A stretch of DNA of 22,650 nucleotides from a virus. The position numbers and the translations under genes were made by a program. The DNA lies in IMG/VR virus record IMGVR_UViG_3300025120_000611, positions 1 to 22,650 of that record; one strand, given 5' to 3'. Shown piece by piece: positions 1 to 7,869 of the stretch (positions within the stretch are counted from its first letter, which is position 1; the number at the start of each line of letters is the position of its first letter). The notes under the pieces were generated by a model. That model saw nothing but the letters and a program-made list of their open reading frames with translations, did no database searches and was not told the DNA's origin.

Positions 1-56
1 CAAACTAGAAGGTCGCTTGATCCACCTTGAACATAAACGTCACTTGGGTTTAACAT
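1..56 (-). CDS. 5' end of a further leftward gene (partial)
   Basis: An ATG at 56-54 lies 1 nt after the TAA stop of the preceding gene and stays open to the window edge, giving 18 codons that begin MLNPSDVYVQGG. The tight TAA-T-ATG spacing is the same kind of junction seen throughout this operon, which is the main reason to believe it. No strong ribosome-binding site is visible, as for several neighbours. Nothing can be said about function except that, at the distal end of the tail operon after fibre-type genes, another appendage or adsorption protein would be expected. Confidence 0.45.
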   Translation of the reverse strand, partial: MLNPSDVYVQGGSSDLLV

Positions 57-57
57 A

Positions 58-693
58 TTATCCGAAAGTTATTGTCCATCTAAACACCAACCCAAAGTCT
101 GATGTTTTTCTAATATTACTAAAGTATCTGTATGCGGCCATGGGAGAAATTTCATTAGCAAGAGTCCCGGTAGGGTTCCTGGTAAATAAGGCAATTTCAT
201 TTAAGGCCGCTCCATTATTACTACTACCACCCGACTTTTCTCTTTCGAGGTCGTTACAAGAATCTTCGTCAATAAATATTGTATACCTTACTGATCTCTC
301 ATCAATCCTGGTAACCTTTGAGAAGGGTATCTTACAAAAGACCGCATCTGGGGATGTCGCAAGATCATTCTTGTATTGCTTTTCAATAAATGCATGTAGG
401 TTACTGTCTCCGGTACCCGCATACTCTTGAACTGAGGATAAAGGCTCCCCAAGTTCATAGGTGGAACTTACCTGTCGGCCTGAGGTGCCACTAAGTCCCA
501 ATTGAAATCTATCAATCTGATAATCGGTAATGTCATCGGACCCTACTAACCCGTATAATTGAGATAGGTTGAATCCAAATCCAGAAGTGATAACGTTGGC
601 TTCATCATAGACCAACTCCTCCTCACCGTTTGCAACTTTATGGATAGTGAGATGACCTCTCATATTAACTTTATCTACAAACGATTTATACAT
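58..693 (-). CDS. virion structural protein, putative tail appendage
   Basis: 211 aa. The N-terminal part contains a stretch reading DEANVITSGFGFNLSQLYGL. The C-terminal part reads LNEIALFTRN...MAAYRYFSNIRKTSDFGLVFRWTITF. An N-x-I-T motif near the start and a C-terminal 'NEIALF...R..F..I.K...F.L.F.W.I.F' pattern are common in tail or baseplate-associated structural proteins of T4-like marine phages, so a virion role is likely; the precise position is inference. The start is 1 nt beyond the stop of the upstream fibre-like gene, indicating translational coupling. There is no clear Shine-Dalgarno. A second in-frame ATG (Met11, at 663) precedes the recognisable part and could be the true start. 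Confidence 0.6.
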   Translation of the reverse strand: MYKSFVDKVNMRGHLTIHKVANGEEELVYDEANVITSGFGFNLSQLYGLVGSDDITDYQIDRFQLGLSGTSGRQVSSTYELGEPLSSVQEYAGTGDSNLHAFIEKQYKNDLATSPDAVFCKIPFSKVTRIDERSVRYTIFIDEDSCNDLEREKSGGSSNNGAALNEIALFTRNPTGTLANEISPMAAYRYFSNIRKTSDFGLVFRWTITFG

Positions 694-694
694 G

Positions 695-1792
695 TTAAAA
701 GAAATTAAATTTTATTACGAAAGTGGGGCCTTTATTAGTTAAGGACCCCATATTATAGCCACGTTGAAGACCACCTTCACCTGCCTCATCGTGACCAGTA
801 AACCCGGCATCTGAATGAATCATAAGATTATCCCAAAAGGTAGCTTTTGAGACCAACTTATAGATTCTCTTATTATTTAGTTCATTCCCGACACGAAGGT
901 TGTTTAGATGATTCCAAGAATATGGTGGATCTATTGATGCAGCCAGCATAGCTTTAACGTCGATACAGTAGACACCTATATGGTTTACTCCTCCAAACAT
1001 TGCTAGGGTAACCGCATCCCCATGTTGAGGAACGACTGCCATAGCGGCTGTCCCAGATATAGGACTTATACCATCCGCAACAGAGCTAAACATCACACAC
1101 CCATCTACCAGAGAAGAGAGAATATTTGTCCTTGCGAGGGCACTAGCTTGGCTAACCTTTATAAACCCATCCTTATCCACAACCTTATTGTGATTATACA
1201 TTCCACTAAGAATACCACTGGCTATCTGACTTCCACCTCTATCAATTAGAATGAATCTTTGACCAGCGTCGGAGGGTGGAGCATATGCTCCCAAAACATT
1301 CCAAGCACTACTAACCGAACTATCCATGTAGGCGTTAGGGTAATGACCTAAGTCAGGCAGGGTAGCAGAGAAGGAGGATGCCGTAGTAGTTCTGGTTGAT
1401 GCATATTCAAGTCGTGTATGCTCGGGAGATGGGTAAATAGCTAAGGAATCATAGGTATCTATAAAGTGTAACTGAGTAGCACTGGCTAAGTAAGAGCTAA
1501 CATAATTCCCAGCATTAATAAAATTCTTAGCTATGACATTTTGACCACTGTCTCCATTAATATTATTGAAAGTAGCACCACTTACACCAGATGCTACTAC
1601 GCCATTCGTGTATTCAAGGGTTATACTGTTGGGGCTATGAGCGTGAAAGTTGTAACCGGCTGCGTCTTTCCCAAGGGCCACAGCCTGGAAGGTATAGTTA
1701 GAAGCATCTAAGAAGTGAGTATTGACACTACTTAATGCAGGGTTAACCGTTAGTATATCGGTAAGTATTTCTCCAAATCCGTCTACAAACAT
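695..1792 (-). CDS. virion structural protein, putative tail fibre/appendage
   Basis: 365 aa, rich in Ser, Ala, Gly, Asn and Thr, with no membrane segment or enzyme motif that I recognise. This composition and its place directly after the gp7/I-like wedge gene match the position of fibre genes in contractile phages (gpI then gpH order). The last 70 residues (motif YKLVSKATFWDNLM, then a Gly-rich stretch ending FVIKFNFF) look like a compact beta-rich C-terminal domain. The start codon follows the upstream stop by 10 nt, with GAGG 4 nt before the ATG. Function as a fibre is inferred from context only. It could equally be a baseplate-peripheral or receptor-binding protein. Confidence 0.55.
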   Translation of the reverse strand: MFVDGFGEILTDILTVNPALSSVNTHFLDASNYTFQAVALGKDAAGYNFHAHSPNSITLEYTNGVVASGVSGATFNNINGDSGQNVIAKNFINAGNYVSSYLASATQLHFIDTYDSLAIYPSPEHTRLEYASTRTTTASSFSATLPDLGHYPNAYMDSSVSSAWNVLGAYAPPSDAGQRFILIDRGGSQIASGILSGMYNHNKVVDKDGFIKVSQASALARTNILSSLVDGCVMFSSVADGISPISGTAAMAVVPQHGDAVTLAMFGGVNHIGVYCIDVKAMLAASIDPPYSWNHLNNLRVGNELNNKRIYKLVSKATFWDNLMIHSDAGFTGHDEAGEGGLQRGYNMGSLTNKGPTFVIKFNFF

Positions 1793-1802
1793 TATGCCTC
1801 AA

Positions 1803-4800
1803 TTACAGCCCACTGGCTTCGAATATTTTTATCTCATCAAGAGTTCCATTCTGGAACGATGGGTTGAACCATGTAGTCTTGTATCTGTAAGTTATCTTTG
1901 AACCGCCGTCCTTACCCATTATAGACTCAGTTTTAGTAGAGTCTCTGGATGTGGTGCTAGTCGTTCGATTTTTGCCTGAGAGTATGTTGAAATATTTAAA
2001 TATGGTTAAAAGATTTTCCTTAGACACTTCATATCGATGTTCAACTCCCTTACTTGGGTCTACGTTTAACTCAATTAATGGATTTGCCTTGGGTCCAATA
2101 AGATGTCTCTCAGACATTTTCTTCATTGTTAAGTCTTTAACAAATACGTTATCAAACACTAAGAAGTTCTCTGACTGGATTCCGGGCAGCAGGAACACCT
2201 CTATAACATAATTTTGATCTTTAGTATGTACATCTCCAAATGTAACTTTATAATCTTGAGGCTCTATAATTGTTCTATTTCTAGTATTAAATTTTATAGT
2301 ATAATTTTTAAAGTCTTTTTGACTAAGTTTAGTAACAGGAATTCTGATTTCTCCAGCCACAACATCTAAACATTTAAAGTCATCATTGGTAGGATTAGTT
2401 TGAAGTGGCTTTATCGAAACAGGGAACTGAAATACGTTACTATATGTATTTAATAATTGGCTTCTGGTAACTGATGCTCCATGTTGAATCCACTCTCCAT
2501 TGGGTTTGCAAGTCCACATTTTACCACCCTCTGGCTTTGTATGGATCCACACCCCGACGCTTCTTCCACCAAAGTTTCTTCCCGTATTGTCTGTTACAAG
2601 AGTATCAAGACTTAATTCATAATCATGGTCAGGAAGTAAGAAGTTATTATTTAGAGGATAATCCCCTCCTCCATCCCAAAGGGTTTTTTTGCAAACATCC
2701 AGTCGAATCCTAGGCATTGCTCCTACACTCGTTTTAGAGACGATAAACGTCTTCCCAAACATGTAAGGATCATCCCCTTGCTTCATTGACTTTTTGCTAA
2801 CCCTAAACACTGAGAATGAGTTCTCATCACTCCTAACACCACTAGTGTGGATAAGCTCTACACCCTTAATAAGCGCGGAAAAAACATACTCCGGCTTCTC
2901 TACATACATATCGTTTGGACCATCTGCTACATAGGAGGAAACTGAGTTAAAGGGAGCCTCTTCAGACTTCAGTTCTTTAACATCACTTATTGAGGTAGTA
3001 ATTAAAGATCCAGCAGCGTCGTTATAAAGCAAATCAAAGTCATGATTAAACAATAAGGGACCATAAGTATGTGATATAATATTTGGACCATCCGTAGATA
3101 AGAACCTAGGTGTTAAGGTATGCTGATGGAAGTCCTGCGTATAAATTCTGTAGAGGTTACAAAGATCTCTCCCAAAGTCAAAGTTGTAGTAATCATTAAC
3201 ATCCTTGGGGAAAGTATACCCATCTATGTTTAGATTGGTATATTGAGAAGCCAAGTTCGTCCAGAAGGAATCAGGCAACAAGTTAAGCTCATCTATTAAG
3301 TTCTGTAGAGACTCCTGAACCTCAGCAGTTCGAGGCATCGCCTCAAGTTTACGTATTTCCTTATTTACGGCAGGAGGTCCATACTGAATAAAAGCTTTAG
3401 AAATCTTCTCTTCTTCAGATATATTATGCATAGCTGCATATATATCAGGAAGTTGTCCTCGGTCATTAGGAACACTAGATAGGGAAAAGGAGATGCCTCT
3501 AACAGGCATTGTTTTATTTACAGCATATCCATAATATGAATTTGTAGAATCTAAATCCTCACAGTGTGACCATATGGGAGGTAAATTTATATAACTACTT
3601 ACCGGAGTGAAAGACGCTGACGAGGGGTTATAGCCTAACAGAATGGCACCTTCTGGTGCTGCGCTTAAACGATATGCGTCCATCTCGAAGGAGTTAGGCA
3701 TGTTAAACCCAGTCCTGTCGTAATACCCATGGAAGGGCATTGCATTTTTAAGACTTCGTCTCCTGGATGATCTTCTGGGCAAGTCTGCCATAGAGCTTGC
3801 ACTTAGAATTCTAGGAGACACTGCCGACTGTGTGTCTTTTCTTTCAAGAACCTGCTGTGATCCACGTCCGTGACCTCTCTTGTAAGACCCTACAAAAAGA
3901 CCTGAGGCTCCATAGTTATTGTTACCTCCAGACTTAGATTCTTCTAAGTTAGTAGTTACAAGAGGTAAATGATAGTTGTCATTATAATTAACGTTGTCAA
4001 CTTCATTAGATAACTCAAGTGTTATTAAAGGTATTGAGTGAGCGGGAGCAAATTTACGAACCATCTGAGAAGCAATAACAACTGCATCCCCGGTATCCGT
4101 TGTGATCAATCCCTTTTTTGTAAAGTCGTAATCAGAAGCATTCAATGCTAGTTTGAAATGTGAAGACTTACCAGACCATAAGGATAAGTACTTTACATTT
4201 TTACTATTTGATTCATCCACCATATCTGAAAAGTTTGGTGGATTGTTGTATCCAGGGGTAAATAATAACCAGGAACCGTCACGAGGTTCATCATTCGAAT
4301 CTAAACCATACTCAGTAAGATATCCGCTTACATCTATTGCGAACTTATTGCTAACTCCAAAACAAGCCAATCGATCAGCAATAAAGTCAATCATTTTCTT
4401 GTTAAGCTCTACGTTAACATAGTATGGATACTCCTCGTAAGGAGGCATAACACTGTTGGTACCTCTATAGGAAAACCCATCTTGCTGATTTGGAATGTTA
4501 AAGCTGTCTGGGAATTTAAGGAAAATCTCATAAATGATTCTATCAGTAGCCCGTGCTAAATTACCCTCCATACTAGAGGTGGAATAACCTTGAACTCCCA
4601 TTTGCAAAGACAGATTAGGTGTCCAGGTGGAATAGTCCTTAAAGTAACTTGACTCCGTAGCTAAAGCATAGTAAATGATGTAAGGAACATAGGATTCCCA
4701 CAATTCAGTTATGTTTGATTCAATAGGAAATTGGTCTTTGGGAAAGACTGTATTTAAAGCGAATTGAGATGCCTTCCTAGTTCCAACAGACTTGTAAATA

Positions 4801-5819
4801 CTAGTAGCATTCCTAAGCTGTAGTCTCCACTTATCTGGGTCGGTTCCGAAAAGATCCCATCCAATCAATTTAGCAACAAGAGGGAGGAACTCATCCGGGC
4901 AATCCTCTAGATCATAAATGGTATTAAGTTTCTCAGATAAGTTATCAACATCATAAGCTAGAAAGGATAAAGCTCTTAAAAACCTTACGAAAGGACCATC
5001 CTCTACTTTTCTTGTTGTTTTAATATTGCCATCAATAAACGTTTCAAATTTATCCCTAACTCTGAAGTCTGAGTTGTCTGCATATAAAGGAGAATAAATA
5101 ATATCTATCCAAGTTTTAAGCTTGTCTAGTTGTTGAGTTCCGCTAAGATCATAACGGCTCCCAGCGGCAAAGTAACTATTAGGAAAATAATCTACTAGAT
5201 TATTTCTCCACACATACTCCATCAACCCTTGAATACCATCAGAGGTTGTTACTTTCTTCCCTTTAAAAACATTATTAACTATTAAGTTAGAAACAAAAGA
5301 AGAAGGGTCGTAGCTCGTTCCAGTTGTGTTAAGGAAATATAACCAAGACATATTAGTGACCAAGTAATTATGAACTTGGGCTGGAGTCGAGGTAGCTAAA
5401 GACTTAGGATTGTTTAGTTTGGTAACAGGTATGAGTGTACCATCCACAAATGAGCTAAAACTCTCTATTGTTGTGAACTCGCTCATCCTTTTATTGGTCA
5501 AAGGCAGGAGTATATTATCTTCGAAGTCCTGAGTTGTTATATTAGTAAGATTATTTTGCTTTACGAAATAAGGAGTAATACCTGATAAGGTATTAAGATT
5601 TTCTGATGATCCTCCAGCGACGGAACTAACACTGATAACATTTGATATATTACTGGCTAAATTAATATTGGAATTAATAATAACGTCTGCTAGATCATCT
5701 GCCTTGGGTGAATGCTCTCGATCATCCTCATACATATACCCAGGTACAATGTATTTAAAAGCATCGAAATAGTTATGCTTATGAAAGTTCTTATTTAGTA
5801 AGTAGCTCTTTCCAGACAT
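1803..5819 (-). CDS. 7: baseplate wedge protein, gp7 / tail protein I-like
   Basis: 1338 aa, the largest protein in the window. Residues about 270-370 resemble phage tail protein I (P2 gpI; T4 gp7 core): an EDCPDEFLPLVAKLIGWDLF segment, then a basic helix and KSVGTRKASQFALNTVF. That is the family pattern 'cP..~lP~lA...gw......~~~R..i......~~~~GT..al'. It is the third gene of the conserved W-J-I wedge triad: its ATG overlaps the gp6-like stop by 1 nt (TAATG) and gp25 precedes gp6. P2 gpI is under 200 aa and T4 gp7 is about 1030 aa, so this is a gp7-type expanded version with roughly 950 extra C-terminal residues. That region is beta-rich and includes a basic low-complexity patch around residues 665-710 (RRSSRRRSLKN). 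It would sit in the iris around the hub and link wedges to peripheral parts. Confidence 0.75.
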   Translation of the reverse strand: MSGKSYLLNKNFHKHNYFDAFKYIVPGYMYEDDREHSPKADDLADVIINSNINLASNISNVISVSSVAGGSSENLNTLSGITPYFVKQNNLTNITTQDFEDNILLPLTNKRMSEFTTIESFSSFVDGTLIPVTKLNNPKSLATSTPAQVHNYLVTNMSWLYFLNTTGTSYDPSSFVSNLIVNNVFKGKKVTTSDGIQGLMEYVWRNNLVDYFPNSYFAAGSRYDLSGTQQLDKLKTWIDIIYSPLYADNSDFRVRDKFETFIDGNIKTTRKVEDGPFVRFLRALSFLAYDVDNLSEKLNTIYDLEDCPDEFLPLVAKLIGWDLFGTDPDKWRLQLRNATSIYKSVGTRKASQFALNTVFPKDQFPIESNITELWESYVPYIIYYALATESSYFKDYSTWTPNLSLQMGVQGYSTSSMEGNLARATDRIIYEIFLKFPDSFNIPNQQDGFSYRGTNSVMPPYEEYPYYVNVELNKKMIDFIADRLACFGVSNKFAIDVSGYLTEYGLDSNDEPRDGSWLLFTPGYNNPPNFSDMVDESNSKNVKYLSLWSGKSSHFKLALNASDYDFTKKGLITTDTGDAVVIASQMVRKFAPAHSIPLITLELSNEVDNVNYNDNYHLPLVTTNLEESKSGGNNNYGASGLFVGSYKRGHGRGSQQVLERKDTQSAVSPRILSASSMADLPRRSSRRRSLKNAMPFHGYYDRTGFNMPNSFEMDAYRLSAAPEGAILLGYNPSSASFTPVSSYINLPPIWSHCEDLDSTNSYYGYAVNKTMPVRGISFSLSSVPNDRGQLPDIYAAMHNISEEEKISKAFIQYGPPAVNKEIRKLEAMPRTAEVQESLQNLIDELNLLPDSFWTNLASQYTNLNIDGYTFPKDVNDYYNFDFGRDLCNLYRIYTQDFHQHTLTPRFLSTDGPNIISHTYGPLLFNHDFDLLYNDAAGSLITTSISDVKELKSEEAPFNSVSSYVADGPNDMYVEKPEYVFSALIKGVELIHTSGVRSDENSFSVFRVSKKSMKQGDDPYMFGKTFIVSKTSVGAMPRIRLDVCKKTLWDGGGDYPLNNNFLLPDHDYELSLDTLVTDNTGRNFGGRSVGVWIHTKPEGGKMWTCKPNGEWIQHGASVTRSQLLNTYSNVFQFPVSIKPLQTNPTNDDFKCLDVVAGEIRIPVTKLSQKDFKNYTIKFNTRNRTIIEPQDYKVTFGDVHTKDQNYVIEVFLLPGIQSENFLVFDNVFVKDLTMKKMSERHLIGPKANPLIELNVDPSKGVEHRYEVSKENLLTIFKYFNILSGKNRTTSTTSRDSTKTESIMGKDGGSKITYRYKTTWFNPSFQNGTLDEIKIFEASGL

Positions 5820-7426
5820 TAGACAAAGGAGGTAGTTATATTTAAGTTATTCATTTGAATAATTTCGTTGAATCCAACTTTAATTGGAGATTCCACATTG
5901 TCAACGCGAGCATATCTTATGTTAGTTTCATTATCTAAGATATACCTAATGAGATCTTGTGGAACAAAGCTTTCTCCAAAGTCAGTATTGCCTACATCAA
6001 AATACTTTTGAGTAAGTTCCCGAGCCGATTGGATGATCTGATTTTGACCTAGTTTATAGTTAGAGTCTAGGGTTAGAACTAAGAAAAGATCTAAAGTTCT
6101 AATGAGGCCATCAACTACCACAACCTCGTCTGTTAGCATTTTTTTAGGCTGGATAGATTCCAGAAGCTGTTTTTTATACTCTTGAGTTGCTCTTCTGAGT
6201 TGGGTATCTGAGGCTTTCTCCAGAACAAAGAGATCGATCATGTTAGCAGAAGAAAAAGCCCTACGAACAACAGCAGCAGCCTTCCCTGTAGATCCATAAT
6301 TAGATGCAAAACTATTAGCATGAGCCTTATAGTCTTCAAGAGTCACTAACCTATCTTGACTGCGGTAGTAAAGTGGAGCATACCTTTTAGCACTTTCGAT
6401 TGTTTCGGCATTTCTACCACCCGTTGCTAAACTCGTATTTTCTAAAGTTCCTTCAACGCCTGTTATATCTGGAGTGTCAGAAGTCTTTAAAGTCACCGTT
6501 ACCGGAACATTTATGTAGCTCTCAGCAACGTTACCCCTAGAACCACCTCCAATTCTATAAGTTATAGTGTAACGATCTCCTACAGCCGGTGCTTGTCCGA
6601 CGCTATTATCTCCAAACAAGAGAGATGCTCTAAAATTCTCATCTGTGGAAATTTGAAATACCTTATCAGTACCTCCTGATGCAAAGTAGATGTTGTCTTC
6701 TTCTTTGTAAACTCCTTGAGTTGCTGTTGATCCAGTTATAAAGACCTGGGCACTCCTCTCAATGTATGGTGCCTGACCTAACTGAACTTCTTTAATACTA
6801 TCAGGAGAATTAAAGATACCAGACTCTACGACTAAAGCCCCTTCCTGTATAACTAAGTCTGATACTGTAACTACCGAAGAATCAACTGTCGCATTAACAA
6901 TTAAATCAGTAGCCGCCCTGTCGAGGTCTACCGTTCCATCGCTGTTTAATTTATAAAGAGTGAAGCTAAGACTACCACCATCCTCTGGAGAAGTTATTGT
7001 GAAAGTTCTTTGATCTTCAGAAAGCTCTATGGAAGTAACTGATGAGTCACTAGTTTCGGCTTGAATTTGCCCGTCTGCCGCTGATGAAATTGGACCCTTC
7101 ATACGAACTCCAATAAGCTCTAACAGTCTCTTTACGCTGTCTCTGCTCTTAGCAGTTCCTAAGTAGTTTTCATTCGCTAGGTAATCGGCCTTGTTAGATT
7201 GAATATGCCCAACAGCCGCCATAAGCTCAATTAAAAGAGTACCAAAGTCAGAAGACTCGAAATTGTTATAATCTAAAGGAAAAGTAGCTTTTACATACTC
7301 AATTAAGTTATCCCTGTAACCTTTAAAGTCGGCGGCTGCAAAGTCTATAAGTTTAACTTTATTCTCCAACTGTGTTGGTAAATACTTTAGGTAATCCGAC
7401 TGTACTGTTCCTGAGAATACGACCAT
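5819..7426 (-). CDS. 6: baseplate wedge protein gp6 / J-like
   Basis: 535 aa. The N-terminal 110 residues (KGYRDNLIEYVKATFPLDYN, then DFGTLLIELMAAVGHIQS and a kink to SRDSVKRLLELIGVRMKG) match the gp6/baseplate J pattern. A C-terminal block about residues 335-430 (ARRYAP-type 'AKRYAPLYYRSQDRLVTLEDYKA', split here around AKRYAPLYYRSQDR and LVTLEDYKAHANSF) is the most conserved J-family segment. The protein forms the dimer that joins wedges into the baseplate iris with gp25 and gp7. Length is between P2 J (about 300) and T4 gp6 (660). It overlaps gp25 upstream and gp7 downstream by one base each (TAATG), so the three are translationally coupled. Confidence 0.88.
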   Translation of the reverse strand: MVVFSGTVQSDYLKYLPTQLENKVKLIDFAAADFKGYRDNLIEYVKATFPLDYNNFESSDFGTLLIELMAAVGHIQSNKADYLANENYLGTAKSRDSVKRLLELIGVRMKGPISSAADGQIQAETSDSSVTSIELSEDQRTFTITSPEDGGSLSFTLYKLNSDGTVDLDRAATDLIVNATVDSSVVTVSDLVIQEGALVVESGIFNSPDSIKEVQLGQAPYIERSAQVFITGSTATQGVYKEEDNIYFASGGTDKVFQISTDENFRASLLFGDNSVGQAPAVGDRYTITYRIGGGSRGNVAESYINVPVTVTLKTSDTPDITGVEGTLENTSLATGGRNAETIESAKRYAPLYYRSQDRLVTLEDYKAHANSFASNYGSTGKAAAVVRRAFSSANMIDLFVLEKASDTQLRRATQEYKKQLLESIQPKKMLTDEVVVVDGLIRTLDLFLVLTLDSNYKLGQNQIIQSARELTQKYFDVGNTDFGESFVPQDLIRYILDNETNIRYARVDNVESPIKVGFNEIIQMNNLNITTSFV

Positions 7427-7869
7427 TAGACTCTAACTCCAACTCTAAAGTAGGGTACCTGTGCGTCATTATAAGCACAGTATAAGTTTACTTTTAAACC
7501 AGTTTCCCCAGACTTAAGGACCTGTAGTTTACCTATAGTAACTTTCTTTAGGTATTTACGAATGCTGGTGTTTACATCGTCTTTTATTGCTAAAAAAGTT
7601 CCTTCATCTAAAGGTTCAAACAAAAAGTTTCTAACATTGCAACCATAATCTGGCAGCATGAACCTCTCCCCAGGTACAGTCCTAATAACATCCCTTAATC
7701 CAGACCTAACGAGCTTTACGTTTACGGCTTTAGAAAAGTAGCCTCTTTCGGGTAACTTTGGAATAGGGTATCGTAGACCTGCAAGCTCAACAACTTTATT
7801 ATCCACGATTGAGGTAGCAGACCTCGGAGCAACTTTGCCATAAACTTTTACTGTGTCAGAAACGGTCAT
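7426..7869 (-). CDS. 25: baseplate wedge protein gp25 / W-like
   Basis: 147 aa, close to T4 gp25 (132 aa). The core reads VIRTVPGERFMLPDYGCNVR then NFLFEPLDEGT, the standard GPW/gp25 signature (residues 60-90), followed by a helix (residues 91-106). This small protein links wedge and sheath in the inner baseplate of contractile tails. At the place where the family carries its Glu-Pro-Arg (EPR) signature, this protein instead has YLKKVTI (residues 105-111), which is unusual. It starts with an ATGA overlap to the LamG-protein gene and is the first gene of the coupled 25-6-7 triad. Confidence 0.85.
   Translation of the reverse strand: MTVSDTVKVYGKVAPRSATSIVDNKVVELAGLRYPIPKLPERGYFSKAVNVKLVRSGLRDVIRTVPGERFMLPDYGCNVRNFLFEPLDEGTFLAIKDDVNTSIRKYLKKVTIGKLQVLKSGETGLKVNLYCAYNDAQVPYFRVGVRV

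Noticed and set aside
17-430. Rightward 137-codon open frame at the left edge
   Set aside because: It is antisense to the well-supported virion gene at 58-693 and shows no motif; treated as a shadow frame.
5824-5831. Strong Shine-Dalgarno-like AAGGAGGT on the plus strand
   Set aside because: No rightward start codon or open frame follows; on the coding strand it is simply the C-terminal codons of the gp6-like gene.
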